From contig NZ_JAAVUP010000002.1 of NCBI RefSeq assembly GCF_012163135.1, forward strand, positions 372,001-436,000: a stretch of DNA of 64,000 nucleotides, written 5' to 3'. Position numbers and translations under genes: made by a program. The stretch is from Neoroseomonas oryzicola (GTDB lineage Bacteria; Pseudomonadota; Alphaproteobacteria; Acetobacterales; Acetobacteraceae). The notes beneath the pieces are model-generated. The model worked only from the letters and a program-made list of their open reading frames with translations, had not been told where the DNA came from and ran no database searches. Shown here piece by piece: positions 37,582 through 50,655 of this stretch; position 1 is the first letter of the stretch; each line of letters begins with the position of its first letter.

Positions 37582-38958
37582 TCAGGCGCCGGCCTTGTGC
37601 GCCTCGATCATCTCCACGAAGCGGTGGAAGAGGTAGTGGCTGTCGGACGGCCCCGGGCTCGCCTCGGGGTGGTACTGCACCGAGAAGGCCGGGCGGTCGG
37701 TCGCCGCGATGCCCTCATTGGTGCCGTCGAACAGCGAGACATGCGTGACCGTGGCGTTCGCGGGCAGGGTCTTGGGGTCCACCGCGAAGCCGTGGTTCTG
37801 GGACGTGATCTCGACCTTGCCGGTGGTCAGGTCCTTCACCGGCTGGTTCGCGCCGCGATGCCCGCGCGCGAGCTTGTAGGTCTTGGCACCCAGCGAGAGC
37901 GCCAGTAGCTGGTGGCCGAGGCAGATGCCGAAGACCGGCAGCTTCGTCTCGAGCACGCCCTGGATCGCCGGGATGGCGTATTCCCCTGTCGCCGCGGGAT
38001 CGCCGGGGCCGTTCGAGAGGAACACGCCGTCCGGCTTGTGGGCCAGGATCTCCTCGGCGGTTGCCGTTGCCGGCACCACCACCACCTCGCAGCCAGCGGA
38101 GGCCAGGCAGCGCAGAATGTTGCGCTTCGCGCCGTAGTCGACCGCGACGACCTTGTGCTTCGGCGCAGTCTGCCGGCCGAAGCCTTCCGGCCACGCCCAT
38201 TCCGTCTCGTCCCAGGCGAAGGTCTGGCGGCAGGTGACCTCCTTCGCGAGGTCCATGCCCTCGAGCCCCGGCCAGGCCGCCGCCTGCGCCTTGAGCGCGG
38301 CGATGTCGAAGCGCCCGTCGGCCTGGTGGCAGATGACGCCGTTCGGCGCGCCTGCGTCGCGGATGCGCGCCGTGAGCGCGCGCGTGTCGATGCCGGCGAG
38401 CCCCGGGATGCCGTGCGACTTCAGCCAGGCGTCGAGATGCTTCGTCGACCGCCAGTTGGCCGGCTCCGTCACGTCCTGCTTGACGATCAGGCCGCGCGCG
38501 GCGGGGGTGATCGTCTCGATGTCCTCGGCATTGGTGCCGACATTGCCGATATGCGGGAAGGTGAAGGTGATGACCTGCCCTGCATAGGACGGGTCGGTCA
38601 GCGTCTCCTGATAGCCCGTCATGCCGGTGTTGAAGCAGATCTCGCCGGCCTTGGCGGTTTCGGCGCCGAAGCCTCGGCCCCAGAAGATCGTCCCGTCGGC
38701 CAGCACCAGGCAGCCCGTGGCGCCGTCAGGGGGGGTCTCGGCAGAGGCCATGGCCGGCTCCGTCTTCTGGGTTTCCGTGGGCGCGCCGGGAAGGTCGGAC
38801 AAAGCGAGGCCGGTGGCGGCCAGGACGGCGGGCCAGTGCTTGGCCGGGATGGCCTTGGCCTGCCGCCATTTGCGGATGGCCTCGGTGCCGACGCCGCAAC
38901 GGGTCGCTGCCGCCTCGGGGCCGCCGAGCAGGCTGATGATCTCTTCCACGGTGCGCAT
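37582..38958 (-). CDS. carA: Carbamoyl-phosphate synthase small subunit with N-terminal Cro/YdaS-like HTH domain
   Basis: 458 residues from ATG 38958. Residues 1-60 ([19 protein letters not shown], then [19 protein letters not shown]) read as a helix-turn-helix of the Cro/YdaS type, joined by a short linker to normal CarA. The CarA part begins near residue 78 ([15 protein letters not shown]). It contains the glutaminase with Cys in [15 protein letters not shown] and the His/Glu in [13 protein letters not shown]. It releases ammonia from glutamine for CarB. An internal ATG at 38751 has GGAG six bases upstream, so a short HTH-less form may also be made. The promoter has a palindrome between -35 and -10, and the predicted start site falls on the ATG (leaderless). 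Auto-repression by the fused HTH is inferred; the enzyme identity is certain. Confidence 0.95.
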   Translation of the reverse strand: MRTVEEIISLLGGPEAAATRCGVGTEAIRKWRQAKAIPAKHWPAVLAATGLALSDLPGAPTETQKTEPAMASAETPPDGATGCLVLADGTIFWGRGFGAETAKAGEICFNTGMTGYQETLTDPSYAGQVITFTFPHIGNVGTNAEDIETITPAARGLIVKQDVTEPANWRSTKHLDAWLKSHGIPGLAGIDTRALTARIRDAGAPNGVICHQADGRFDIAALKAQAAAWPGLEGMDLAKEVTCRQTFAWDETEWAWPEGFGRQTAPKHKVVAVDYGAKRNILRCLASAGCEVVVVPATATAEEILAHKPDGVFLSNGPGDPAATGEYAIPAIQGVLETKLPVFGICLGHQLLALSLGAKTYKLARGHRGANQPVKDLTTGKVEITSQNHGFAVDPKTLPANATVTHVSLFDGTNEGIAATDRPAFSVQYHPEASPGPSDSHYLFHRFVEMIEAHKAGA

Positions 38959-38964
38959 GGCCCC

Positions 38965-38994
38965 CTGATACCGGGAAATGATTTCCCAGGGCAA
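38965..38994 (-). promoter_or_regulatory. carA promoter with palindromic operator A
   Basis: Minus strand: -35 TTGCCC (38994-38989), an 18-base spacer and -10 TATCAG (38970-38965). The spacer holds the perfect 15-base palindrome GGGAAATGATTTCCC (38973-38987). Transcription would start about seven bases on, at the carA ATG (38958). The palindrome placement is that of a classical repressor site, and the fused HTH domain of CarA is the nearest candidate ligand. Confidence 0.7.
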
Positions 38995-39008
38995 GGTGAA
39001 TCCCGTGG

Positions 39009-39046
39009 CTGGGAAATTTCCTCCCAGACGATCGGCGCGCTATAGG
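39009..39046 (+). promoter_or_regulatory. Palindromic operator B and yqeY promoter
   Basis: CTGGGA at 39009-39014 and TCCCAG at 39022-39027 form an inverted repeat. They share the CTGGGAAAT half-site with operator A, 38 bases away centre to centre, and contain the perfect decamer GGAAATTTCC (39012-39021). A plausible yqeY -10 (TATAGG, 39041-39046) lies downstream, with the weak -35 inside the repeat. Two sites could let one regulator loop or cooperate across the divergent promoters. Confidence 0.6.
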
Positions 39047-39075
39047 GGTGCCCGATCAGACCGAGGATCCCCGCC

Positions 39076-39528
39076 ATGTCGCTGCGCGACCGTTTCATGG
39101 ATGAGCTCAAGACCGCGATGCGCGCCGGCGACAGCGCCCGCGTGTCCACCCTGCGCATGATCCAGGCCAAGCTGAAGGACACCGACATCGCCGCCCGTCC
39201 GGGTCCGCCGGTGGACGAGGCCGGGATCGTCGCGATGCTGCGCGGCATGGCGAAGTCGCGGGCGGAATCGGTCGCGCTGTACCGCCAAGGCGGGCGCGAG
39301 GAACTGGCCGCGAAGGAGGAAGCCGAGATCGCGGTGATCGACAGCTTCCTGCCCCAGCAGATGGACGAGGCCGCGATGGCCGCCGCCGTGGACGCCGCCG
39401 TGGCCGAGACCGGCGCCGCCTCGATCAAGGACATGGGCAAGGTCATGGCGGCGCTGAAGGGCAAGTACGCCGCGGTGCTGGACATGGCCAAGGCCGGGCC
39501 GATGGTGAAGGCGCGCCTCGGCGGCTGA
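39076..39528 (+). CDS. GatB/YqeY domain-containing protein
   Basis: 150 residues starting SLRDRFMDELKTAMRAGD, with GAGGA eight bases before ATG 39076. Typical segments are TLRMIQAKLKDTDIAAR, AIDSFLP-type (AVIDSFLPQQMDEAA) and GKVMAALKGKYAAVLDM. The family is related to the tRNA-binding tail of GatB and may affect tRNA-dependent amidation; its precise role is unsettled. Its placement divergent from carA and upstream of dnaG-rpoD is conserved in alphaproteobacteria. Confidence 0.95.
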   Translation: MSLRDRFMDELKTAMRAGDSARVSTLRMIQAKLKDTDIAARPGPPVDEAGIVAMLRGMAKSRAESVALYRQGGREELAAKEEAEIAVIDSFLPQQMDEAAMAAAVDAAVAETGAASIKDMGKVMAALKGKYAAVLDMAKAGPMVKARLGG

Positions 39529-39570
39529 GTCCCGTTGTCGGCGGCTCCGGCCGGGGGGTAGGCTCGCGGC

Positions 39571-40032
39571 ATGGCCGCGCCAGCCCCCGCGCCGAAGCGC
39601 GACACGTCGCGCTGGGTCTTCCTCGCCTTCTTCGCGGGGCTCGGCGTGCTGTTCGGATATTTCGCCTGGTCGCAGGCCGCGGGCCATCTCGCGCTCGCCG
39701 CGCGCGGCCAGCGGGCCGAGGCGACCATCCTGCGCTACGAGGAAGTCCGCGGCCGGCGCAGCACCAGCTGGTATCCGGTCTTCCAGTTCGCGACGGCCGA
39801 GGGCCGCAAGGTCGAGGCGACCTCGGGCGTCTCGGCCGATCCGGCGGCGCTGCCGCGCGGGCGGCGCCTTGCGGTGCTGTATGATCCCTCCGATCCGTCC
39901 ACGGTCCGCCAGGCCGTGGCGGTCGAGGCCGGGATGGGCGTGACGCCCTGGATCCTGGGCGGTCTCGCGGTGCTGATGTTCGCCGGCGCCGCGGTGTTCG
40001 CGATGCCGGCGCGCGCACCCAGGACCGGGTGA
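39571..40032 (+). CDS. DUF3592 domain-containing membrane protein
   Basis: 153 residues with membrane segments near the N-terminus (WVFLAFFAGLGVLFGYFAW) and the C-terminus (WILGGLAVLMFAGAAVFA). Between them is a small beta domain reading AEATILRYEEVRG, TSWYPVFQFATAEGRKVEA and LAVLYDPSDPSTVRQ, the DUF3592 pattern. Function is unknown. It follows yqeY by 42 bases and may be read with it. Confidence 0.88.
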   Translation: MAAPAPAPKRDTSRWVFLAFFAGLGVLFGYFAWSQAAGHLALAARGQRAEATILRYEEVRGRRSTSWYPVFQFATAEGRKVEATSGVSADPAALPRGRRLAVLYDPSDPSTVRQAVAVEAGMGVTPWILGGLAVLMFAGAAVFAMPARAPRTG

Positions 40033-40091
40033 GGCTTCGCAGCCGCCGTCAGGCGGGCCATGCTCCCGGCCAAGAAATCCCGGAGGAAACG

Positions 40092-41054
40092 ATGCGCCGC
40101 CTGATCCTTGGCCTTGCCCTGGCGCTCGCCGCCTTGCCGGCACGCGCGCAGCCCGCCTATCCGGACCGGCCCCTGCGCATGGTCATTCCCTTCGCACCCG
40201 GCGGTGCGGCGGACGTCGTCGGGCGTATCGTCGCGCAGGGCATGAGCGAGGATCTCGGCCAGCCCGTGGTGGTGGAGAACCGCGGCGGCAGCGGCGGGGT
40301 GATCGGATCCCAGGCGGCGCTGCAAGCCCCGGCGGATGGCTACACCATCGTGCTGCACACGTTGTCCTCGGGCGTGATGAACGCGGGGCTCTACAGCAAC
40401 ATGCCCTTCGACCTCCGTCGCGCCTTCGCGCCGGTGGGCCTGGTCGGCACGGTGCCGAACATCATCGTGGTGAACCCGCGGCTGCAGGCGCAGACGCTGC
40501 AGGAGCTGATCGCGCTCGTGCGCGCCAATCCGGGGCGCATCACCTATGCCAGCTCGGGGCCCGGAACCATCGTCCACCTGTCCGGGCAGATGCTGGCCAA
40601 CATGATCGGCGCGCCGATGGTGCACGTCCCCTACCGGGGCTCGGGGCCGGCTTTGAACGACCTCGTGGCCGGCACGGTGGACGTGATGGTGGACACGCTG
40701 CCGCCCTATGTCGCCCTGGTCCGCGAAGGGCGGGTGCGGGCGTTGGCCATGGCGACGCGCAGCCGCAGCGCCGCCCTGCCGGACGTCCCGACTGCCGAGG
40801 AGGGCGGGCTGCCGGGCTACGAGACCTACAACTGGCACGCCATCTTCGTCGCGACCGGCACGCCGGCGCCGATCGTCGCGCGGCTCGAGCGGGCGCTGCG
40901 CAATGCGATCGCGTCGCCCACGACGCGCGGCCGCCTGGTCGAGCTGGGCGTCGAGCCGCGCGGCACCGGGGCGGCGGACCTCGAGGCGTTCTGGGACGAT
41001 CAGTTCCGGATCTGGATCCCGATCATCCGGGCGTCGGGCGCGACGGCGAACTGA
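40092..41054 (+). CDS. Bug family tripartite tricarboxylate transporter substrate-binding protein
   Basis: 320 residues with a Sec signal (RRLILGLALALAALPARAQ) after CGGAGGAAACG, a strong ribosome site. Markers are YPDRPLRMVIPFAPGGAAD, VENRGGSGGVIGSQAAL, ITYASSGPGTIVHLSGQML and VPYRGSGPALNDLVAG. It is a periplasmic carboxylate-binding protein without adjacent TctAB genes. This third solitary copy is inserted between yqeY/DUF3592 and the dnaG-rpoD pair and is followed by its own terminator. Confidence 0.93.
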   Translation: MRRLILGLALALAALPARAQPAYPDRPLRMVIPFAPGGAADVVGRIVAQGMSEDLGQPVVVENRGGSGGVIGSQAALQAPADGYTIVLHTLSSGVMNAGLYSNMPFDLRRAFAPVGLVGTVPNIIVVNPRLQAQTLQELIALVRANPGRITYASSGPGTIVHLSGQMLANMIGAPMVHVPYRGSGPALNDLVAGTVDVMVDTLPPYVALVREGRVRALAMATRSRSAALPDVPTAEEGGLPGYETYNWHAIFVATGTPAPIVARLERALRNAIASPTTRGRLVELGVEPRGTGAADLEAFWDDQFRIWIPIIRASGATAN

Positions 41055-41067
41055 CCGCGCCCGTGGC

Positions 41068-41088
41068 GGGGGAGGGCGCGCCTCCCCC
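41068..41088. terminator. Bidirectional hairpin terminator
   Basis: Perfect 8-base GC-rich arms 41068-41075 and 41081-41088 with a five-base loop lie between the convergent Bug receptor and DUF3126 genes. The element can serve both directions. There is no T-tract. Confidence 0.65.
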
Positions 41089-41097
41089 GGGGCCGTG

Positions 41098-41316
41098 TCA
41101 GTTCGGCATCTCGAGGTCTTCGGAGAGCACCACGATCTGGATGGCGTAGGAGACCTCGCCGTCCTCCGCATCGCGGTGGACCGTGCCGATGAACTCGTCG
41201 CCGACCTTGAGCTCGACGGAACCGCCCTTGCGCTCGGGGGGCATGACGGCGATGCGGTTGTTGCCGAAGAGGCGGCGGAGATGCGCCTGCACGGCGGCGC
41301 GTTCGGCCGGGGTCAT
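41098..41316 (-). CDS. DUF3126 family protein
   Basis: 72 residues, the usual length for this small alphaproteobacterial family. It starts TPAERAAVQAHLRRLFGNNR and ends with LKVGDEFIGTVHRDAEDG and SYAIQIVVLSEDLE, a compact alpha/beta protein of unknown function. Start ATG 41316 has only a distant AAGGA (about 13 bases upstream). It is divergent from dnaG, as seen in related genomes. Confidence 0.88.
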   Translation of the reverse strand: MTPAERAAVQAHLRRLFGNNRIAVMPPERKGGSVELKVGDEFIGTVHRDAEDGEVSYAIQIVVLSEDLEMPN

Positions 41317-41412
41317 GAGAATGGCGTGTCCTTGTCCGGAAAGGCGCGCTGATAGCCCCGGCAGGCAGGGCGCGCAAATCGCATCCTGGTGCGCTATGAG
41401 AGCCGACCCGCC

Positions 41413-43209
41413 ATGGCCCTCCCGCCCGCCTTCCTCGACGAGCTGCGCGCCCGCACGCCGCTGCCCTCCCTGATCGGGCGGAAGACGCGGCTGGCGAAGT
41501 CCGGGCGCAACTGGAAGGGCTGCTGCCCCTTCCACGGGGAGAAGACGCCGTCCTTCTACGTCTACGACGACCATTTCCATTGCTTCGGCTGCGGCGCCCA
41601 CGGGGATGCCATCACCTTCGTCATGCGCGCCGATGGCGCCTCCTTCCCCGAGGCGGTCGAGCGCCTGGCCGCCGAGGCGGGCATGGAGGTGCCCAAGCCC
41701 ACCCCGCAGGAGGCCGCGCGGGACCGCCGCGCGCGGGACCTGCACGCCGTCATGGCCGCCGCCGCCGAGGCCTATCACCGCCGGCTGTTCCTGCCCGAGG
41801 GCCGGCCGGCGCTGGACTATCTGCTGCGCCGGCGGCTGAGCGAGGAGACGATCCGCGCCTTCATGCTGGGCTGGGCGCCATCCGGCCGCGGGGCCATCGC
41901 GGCCGACCTGCGCGGGGAGGGCGTGACCGAGGAGCAACTGGTCGAGGCCGGCCTCCTGCGCCCCGGCGAGGCCGGGGATCCGCCGCGCGACTTCTTCTAT
42001 GCCCGGGTGATGTTCCCGATCCGCGACCGGCGCGGGCGGGTCATCGCCTTCGGCGGGCGCATCCTGGGCGATGGCCAGCCGAAATACGTGAACAGCCCGG
42101 AGACGCCGCTGTTCCGCAAGCGGATGGGGCTCTATGGCCTGGACCTGGCGCGGGAAGGAGCCTTCCGTGGCGGCGCCGTCGTGGCCGTCGAGGGCTACAT
42201 GGACGTGATCGCCCTGCATCAGGCGGGGTTCACGGGGGCGGTCGCGCCGCTCGGCACGGCGCTGACGGCCGAGCAGCTCGAGGAGCTCTGGCGCCTCAGC
42301 CCCGAGCCGGTGCTCTGCTTCGATGGCGATGCCGCCGGCGCGCGGGCCGCCGCCCGGGCGGCCGAGACCGCCCTGCCGCTGATCACGACCGAACGCACCC
42401 TGCGCTTCGCGACGCTGCCCTCGGGCGAGGATCCCGACACGCTGGTCGCCAAGGGCGGACCGGCGGCCTTCCAGGCGGTGCTCGATGCCGCCCTGCCGAT
42501 GTCCGAGGCGCTGTTCGGCCTGGTTGCCGGCGGCCGGCCCGCCACCACCCCGGAACAGCGCGCCGCGTTGCGGAACCGCCTGACCGGCGCGGCCGGGGCG
42601 ATCGCCGACAAGGCGCTGGCGGCGGAATATCGGCGGGTGTTGCTCGACCGCTTCTTCGCCGCCTCCCGCCTGCCACAGGGGGGGCGTCCGGCGGTGCGGC
42701 GGCCCGCCCGACCGGCCATCCTGGAAGGCCCGGTCCGCGCCGAACGGGCCCGGATGCTCTTCGCCATCCTGCTGCGCCACCCCTGGATCCTGCCCCAGGT
42801 GGAGGAGGCGATCGGGCTGCTCGACCTGCCCGATGGGCCGGCCGCGCACCTGCGGGCCGCGATTCTCGCATGGCATGGGACCGCGGAACGGCTTGACTCC
42901 GAAGGGTTGATCGCCCACCTCGCGGAGTGCGGACTGGAGGATGCCGTCGCCTGGGCCCTGGTGCCCGCCGGCCTCCCCCTCGCGGCACGGCCCGAGGCCC
43001 TGCCCGGGGAGGTCGAGGAGGGTTTCTGGCACTTCTTCCTCCGCCTGCGCGGCGAGGCGGACTTGATCGAGGACCAGCAGGAAGCCCGGCGGATCCTGGC
43101 CGAGACGAATGATCCCGCGGCCCAGCGCCGGCTGATCCTGCTGTCGGAAGCGCTGGACGCCATCCGCCGCGGGGAGAATACCGCGGGGGCGTCAGGCGAC
43201 GCCGCATAG
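41413..43209 (+). CDS. dnaG: DNA primase DnaG
   Basis: 598 residues from ATG 41413 ([20 protein letters not shown]). DnaG makes RNA primers for replication. The N-terminal zinc ribbon is [12 protein letters not shown]...[10 protein letters not shown] (CxxH/CxxC). The catalytic TOPRIM core includes [30 protein letters not shown] and [11 protein letters not shown]. The C-terminal helicase-binding region (about residues 435-598) is shorter and more divergent, as is usual. It precedes rpoD by 70 bases in the conserved macromolecular-synthesis gene pair, with a hairpin in the gap. Confidence 0.97.
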   Translation: MALPPAFLDELRARTPLPSLIGRKTRLAKSGRNWKGCCPFHGEKTPSFYVYDDHFHCFGCGAHGDAITFVMRADGASFPEAVERLAAEAGMEVPKPTPQEAARDRRARDLHAVMAAAAEAYHRRLFLPEGRPALDYLLRRRLSEETIRAFMLGWAPSGRGAIAADLRGEGVTEEQLVEAGLLRPGEAGDPPRDFFYARVMFPIRDRRGRVIAFGGRILGDGQPKYVNSPETPLFRKRMGLYGLDLAREGAFRGGAVVAVEGYMDVIALHQAGFTGAVAPLGTALTAEQLEELWRLSPEPVLCFDGDAAGARAAARAAETALPLITTERTLRFATLPSGEDPDTLVAKGGPAAFQAVLDAALPMSEALFGLVAGGRPATTPEQRAALRNRLTGAAGAIADKALAAEYRRVLLDRFFAASRLPQGGRPAVRRPARPAILEGPVRAERARMLFAILLRHPWILPQVEEAIGLLDLPDGPAAHLRAAILAWHGTAERLDSEGLIAHLAECGLEDAVAWALVPAGLPLAARPEALPGEVEEGFWHFFLRLRGEADLIEDQQEARRILAETNDPAAQRRLILLSEALDAIRRGENTAGASGDAA

Positions 43210-43226
43210 GGTAGAGGCAGTTTTCT

Positions 43227-43252
43227 CGGGCATCCGGTCGCACGGATGCCCG
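43227..43252 (+). promoter_or_regulatory. Perfect hairpin in dnaG-rpoD gap
   Basis: Ten-base perfect arms 43227-43236 and 43243-43252 with a six-base loop, 28 bases before rpoD. TTTT precedes rather than follows it on the coding strand, so it is not a classical rpoD-direction terminator. An RNA processing or stabilising hairpin between the two genes is plausible. Confidence 0.5.
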
Positions 43253-43279
43253 AAACCGTTGGACGGAGCGACAGAGCGC

Positions 43280-45202
<1,923 letters not shown>

Positions 45203-45261
45203 GTTGACCGTCGCCCGCCGGCCCCGCGAGAGTCGCGGGGCGGGGAGGGAGGCGATCGCGC

Positions 45262-45825
45262 ATGGCTGAACCGGTGCAGCAGGTGACGGTGGACGTCACC
45301 TTTCTCCGCATGGACGCCCCGCCGGCCGACCCGGCCCGGCCGCTGCCGGGGCATGTGCGGGTGGACCAGGTCCTGCACTGCTCGGTGCCCTTCTACCGCT
45401 ACCTCTATGACACCGTGGGCGAGCCCTGGCTGTGGTGGATGCGGCGCACCGCGTCCGACGCCGAGCTCGCGGCGCTGCTCTCGCTGCCGGCCGTCTCCAT
45501 CCATGTGCTGGTCAAGGATGGCGAGCCGGCGGGGTTCTACGAGCTCGACCGGCGCCATCCGCAGGTGGTGAACCTCGCCTATTTCGGGCTGATGCCCTGG
45601 GCGATCGGGACGGGGCTGGGCCGCGCCTTCCTGCGCCATGCGGTGGACACCGCCTGGGCGGCGGGGCGGGCGGCGGTCACGGTGAACACCTGCACGGCGG
45701 ACCATCCGCGCGCGCTGCCGGCCTATGTCGCGGCGGGGTTCGAGCGGCTGCGGACGGTGCGGGAGGTCTGGCCGGTGCCGACGCGGCTGGGGCTCAAGGT
45801 GCCGGCGCATCTGGCGCAGGGCTGA
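45262..45825 (+). CDS. GNAT family N-acetyltransferase
   Basis: 187 residues with GGAGG upstream of ATG 45262. The acetyl-CoA loop is [20 protein letters not shown], followed by [20 protein letters not shown] and [14 protein letters not shown], the standard GNAT layout. The substrate cannot be deduced. It is the last gene before a strong bidirectional terminator shared with the hppA gene. Confidence 0.9.
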   Translation: MAEPVQQVTVDVTFLRMDAPPADPARPLPGHVRVDQVLHCSVPFYRYLYDTVGEPWLWWMRRTASDAELAALLSLPAVSIHVLVKDGEPAGFYELDRRHPQVVNLAYFGLMPWAIGTGLGRAFLRHAVDTAWAAGRAAVTVNTCTADHPRALPAYVAAGFERLRTVREVWPVPTRLGLKVPAHLAQG

Positions 45826-45849
45826 GCCGGAACGACACGGGACATGAAA

Positions 45850-45877
45850 AAGGCCGGCGGATCGCTCCGCCGGCCTT
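45850..45877. terminator. Strong bidirectional rho-independent terminator
   Basis: Twelve-base perfect arms 45850-45861 and 45866-45877 with loop TCGC. They are flanked by AAAA on the left and TTT on the right, so it can terminate both the GNAT and the convergent hppA transcripts. Confidence 0.85.
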
Positions 45878-45901
45878 TCTCGTTGGCGCCGGACGGCGCG
45901 G

Positions 45902-48025
<2,124 letters not shown>

Positions 48026-48183
48026 ATCGCGGACTCCCCCTGGAAAAACAGCGCGGACCTAGCCGCAACGGCCCGTCTTGCGCGGGTCGCGGGGGAGGCT
48101 AGAGGGGGAAGGGCCGGGCGCGCAACCGGGGCCGGGCCAGGCGGTCGCCCGCCGGCCTCGGCCCGCTGGCCAGGAATCGGTGT

Positions 48184-48237
48184 CCAGAGGCCCTTCGGCC
48201 TCTGGCGGGGTGGTCCGGAGGGGCGGCGCCCCTCCGG
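48184..48237 (-). terminator. Two tandem hairpins after ppa
   Basis: Perfect 10-base arms 48228-48237 and 48215-48224, then 9-base arms 48197-48205 and 48184-48192 with tetraloop. They start eight bases after the ppa stop on the minus strand and would separate ppa from hppA expression. Confidence 0.7.
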
Positions 48238-48244
48238 TTGTTCG

Positions 48245-48775
48245 CTACTTCGCCTTGGCGCGCGCGATCGCGTCCTGGATCAGCTTGCGCGCCTCGTCCG
48301 CGCCGCCCCAGCCCAGGACCTTCACCCACTTGCCGGGCTCGAGGTCCTTGTAGTGCTCGAAGAAGTGCTGGATCTGCTGCAGGGTGATCTGCGGCAGGTC
48401 CGTGTGGTTCTTCACATGGGCGTAGCGCTGGGTGAGCTTCGGGGTCGGGACGGCGATGATCTTCTCGTCCCCGCCGCCGTCATCCTCCATCTTCAGCACG
48501 CCGACCGGGCGGACGTTGATCACCGCGCCCGGAATGATCGGGCGGGTGTTCGCCACCAGCACGTCGATCGGGTCGCCGTCCTCGGAGAGGGTGTGGGGGA
48601 CGAAGCCGTAATTCCCCGGATAGCGCATCGGCGTGTAGAGGAAGCGGTCGACGATGAGCGTGCCGGCCTCCTTGTCCATCTCGTACTTGATGGGCTCGCC
48701 GCCGACCGGGACCTCGATGATGACGTTCACGTCCTCGGGCGGGTTCTTGCCGATCGGGATGGCGTCGATGCGCAT
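48245..48775 (-). CDS. ppa: Inorganic pyrophosphatase (family I, soluble)
   Basis: 176 residues, the normal size. It hydrolyses pyrophosphate released in biosynthesis. Markers: [20 protein letters not shown], the catalytic signature DGDPIDVLV, and [16 protein letters not shown] at the C-terminus. ATG 48775 has GGAG eight bases upstream. It is immediately upstream of the membrane H+-pyrophosphatase gene on the same strand, an unusual pairing of a heat-wasting and an energy-saving enzyme for the same substrate. Confidence 0.97.
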   Translation of the reverse strand: MRIDAIPIGKNPPEDVNVIIEVPVGGEPIKYEMDKEAGTLIVDRFLYTPMRYPGNYGFVPHTLSEDGDPIDVLVANTRPIIPGAVINVRPVGVLKMEDDGGGDEKIIAVPTPKLTQRYAHVKNHTDLPQITLQQIQHFFEHYKDLEPGKWVKVLGWGGADEARKLIQDAIARAKAK

Positions 48776-48887
48776 GGACTGGCACTCCAGGAAGGGTCGG
48801 CGCGGCTGGTAGCAGAGTGGCGGGCCGGGGCCAATCGCAGCGCAGCATGGCTTGCGCCCGGGGCCGGCCCCGCCCAGGGTTCCGGCC

Positions 48888-50150
48888 ATGTCGAGCCCCG
48901 CCGAAAACCGCGCCGCCTTCGCCGCCGCCGCCCGCGCCCGCGCGCCGGAGGTCACCAGCCTGACCCGCCGGCTGATGGCGGTGCCGTCCCCCAATCCGCC
49001 CGGCGACGTGCGCGCCTGCGCCGAGGCCGCCGCGGCCCTGCTGCGGGCCCTCGCCCCGGGTGCCGAGGTGTCCCTGCACGCCACCTCGCCCGAGGTCACC
49101 AATGTCGTCGCGCGCGTCACGGGCGCCGGGCCGGGGCGGGTGCTGGCCTTCAACGGCCATCTCGACACCTATCCGGTGAACGAGGCGCTGCCCTGGACCG
49201 TGGACCCGCTGGCCGGCGAGGTCCGCGACGGCCGGCTCTACGGCCGCGGGGCAGGGGACATGAAGGGCGGCATCGCGGCCTCGATCCTCGCCTTCGCGCT
49301 GTTGGCGGAACACCGTGCGGCCTGGCGGGGAGAGGCGATCCTGACGCTGGCGGGGGATGAGGAATCGATGGGCCCGCTCGGCACCAAATGGCTGCTGGAC
49401 AATGTCCCGGGCCTTGGCACGGCCGGGGCGGTGATCATCGGCGACGCCGGCAGCCCGCGCGTGCTGCGCTTCGGGGAGAAGGGCTTCCTCTGGGTCGAGG
49501 TCGAGGCGACGGGCCGCGCCGCCCATGGCGCGCATGTCCATCTGGGCGACAATGCGATCGACCGGCTGCGCGCGGCGCTCGATGCCGTGGCACGCCTGGC
49601 GGCGCTGCCGGTCGTCGCGCCCCCGGCCGTCACGGCGGCAATCGCCGTGGCGCAGGGCATCAGCGAGCCGCTCGCCGGGGAGGGCGAGGCGCGCGTCCTC
49701 GGGGCCGTCACGGTGAACATCGGGCGCGTCGAAGGCGGCACGGCGCCGAACCTGGTGCCGGCCTCGGCGCGGGCGGCCTGCGACATTCGCCTGCCGGTCG
49801 GCGTGACCTGCGCCGCGGCGGAAGCCGCGCTGCAGCATGGCCTCGACGGGCTGCCGGGCATCGACTGGCGCGTCCTGCGCCGCTTCGAGCCGAACCACAC
49901 CGACCCGGCCGCCGACATCGTCCGCCTGGCTCATGCGGCGGCTGAGGAGGTCCTCGGCGGCGCCGTCGCGGTGAACATGCGGGTCGGCGGGTCCGATGCG
50001 CGCTGGTTCCGCATGGCGGGGCTGCCGACCGTCGTCTACGGCCCGACGCCGCACAACATGGGCGGCGCCGACGAATGGGCGGATATCGCGGAACTGGAGG
50101 CGGTGACCCGGGTGCATGCACTCGCCGCGTTTGATTTCCTCGCGGCCTGA
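48888..50150 (+). CDS. M20 family metallopeptidase (ArgE/DapE/ACY1-like)
   Basis: 420 residues from ATG 48888 ([11 protein letters not shown]). The dizinc site reads [26 protein letters not shown] and [12 protein letters not shown], with the later IGDAG and the C-terminal [16 protein letters not shown] providing remaining ligands. The dimerisation domain lies at about 190-300. Such enzymes remove acyl or peptide groups from amino acids; acetylornithine or succinyl-diaminopimelate deacylation is possible, but the exact substrate is uncertain. It is divergent from ppa. Confidence 0.92.
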   Translation: MSSPAENRAAFAAAARARAPEVTSLTRRLMAVPSPNPPGDVRACAEAAAALLRALAPGAEVSLHATSPEVTNVVARVTGAGPGRVLAFNGHLDTYPVNEALPWTVDPLAGEVRDGRLYGRGAGDMKGGIAASILAFALLAEHRAAWRGEAILTLAGDEESMGPLGTKWLLDNVPGLGTAGAVIIGDAGSPRVLRFGEKGFLWVEVEATGRAAHGAHVHLGDNAIDRLRAALDAVARLAALPVVAPPAVTAAIAVAQGISEPLAGEGEARVLGAVTVNIGRVEGGTAPNLVPASARAACDIRLPVGVTCAAAEAALQHGLDGLPGIDWRVLRRFEPNHTDPAADIVRLAHAAAEEVLGGAVAVNMRVGGSDARWFRMAGLPTVVYGPTPHNMGGADEWADIAELEAVTRVHALAAFDFLAA

Positions 50151-50170
50151 GGGCAATCAGGCGGCGTCGT

Positions 50171-50243
50171 GGGCCTGTAGCTCAATGGTCAGAGCGGACC
50201 GCTCATAACGGTTTGGTTGCAGGTTCGAGTCCTGCCGGGCCCA
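50171..50243 (+). tRNA. tRNA-Ile2 (anticodon CAT, lysidine-modified) most likely
   Basis: A 73-base cloverleaf: acceptor GGGCCTG with CGGGCCC and discriminator A, D-arm GCTCAATGGTCAGAGC, anticodon arm GACCG/CGGTT with loop CTCATAA (anticodon CAT) and T-arm GCAGG/CCTGC. The 3' CCA is not encoded. The GGGCCTG acceptor and the TGGTT variable loop match the Ile2 type rather than elongator Met or initiator tRNA (no run of G-C pairs in the anticodon stem, no C1-A72 mismatch). Tile TilS activity would be required for AUA reading. Confidence 0.85.
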
Positions 50244-50316
50244 TGACCTTCGCACGCAGGTGCCTGCGGAGGTCATCCTCCGGCGGACGGCGGCCCAGCC
50301 GAGCGGGCGTGGCAGG

Positions 50317-50568
50317 TCAGCGCGACCTCCGTAGCAGCATCACGACCCCCAGCAGCACCGCCCCCGCGGCCCACAGCACCAGCAGCGCGCCGAGCCCGAG
50401 GCCGGTGCCCACCAGCGTGCCGGTCCGCACGCTGTCGGATTCGGCGCCGGCGTATTGGCGGACCGCATCCGCGAAGCTCACCAGGAACCAAATGCCCATC
50501 GCGGCATTGAAGACGAGGAACAGGCGTCGCAGCAGGCGCGGGCGTGACGGGGCGGCTCGGGTGTCCAT
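50317..50568 (-). CDS. Hypothetical small membrane protein (83 residues)
   Basis: Two membrane segments: RLFLVFNAAMGIWFLVSFA and GLGALLVLWAAGAVLLGVVM, with basic ends (RPRLLRR, LLRRSR). The overlapping start area is plausible, although I see no strong ribosome site. No family is recognised. It lies between the tRNA-Ile2 gene and the MFS exporter on the minus strand. Confidence 0.65.
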   Translation of the reverse strand: MDTRAAPSRPRLLRRLFLVFNAAMGIWFLVSFADAVRQYAGAESDSVRTGTLVGTGLGLGALLVLWAAGAVLLGVVMLLRRSR

Positions 50569-50655
50569 CGGTTGCTCCGGGCGATCCTGCCGTTGTCTGG
50601 ACCGCCCGCGGCCCGGCGCCGAGGAAATGCTTCGCCGCCCCGCCGCCCCGCCGCG

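Noticed and set aside
38749-38958. HTH part of carA as a separate small gene joined by frameshift or misassembly
   Set aside because: There is no stop codon or frame change between the HTH and CarA parts, and the linker codons have normal composition. The internal start is noted as an alternative product.
50171-50243. Initiator tRNA-Met
   Set aside because: No C1-A72 mismatch and no three consecutive G-C pairs in the anticodon stem; the arms resemble tRNA-Ile2.
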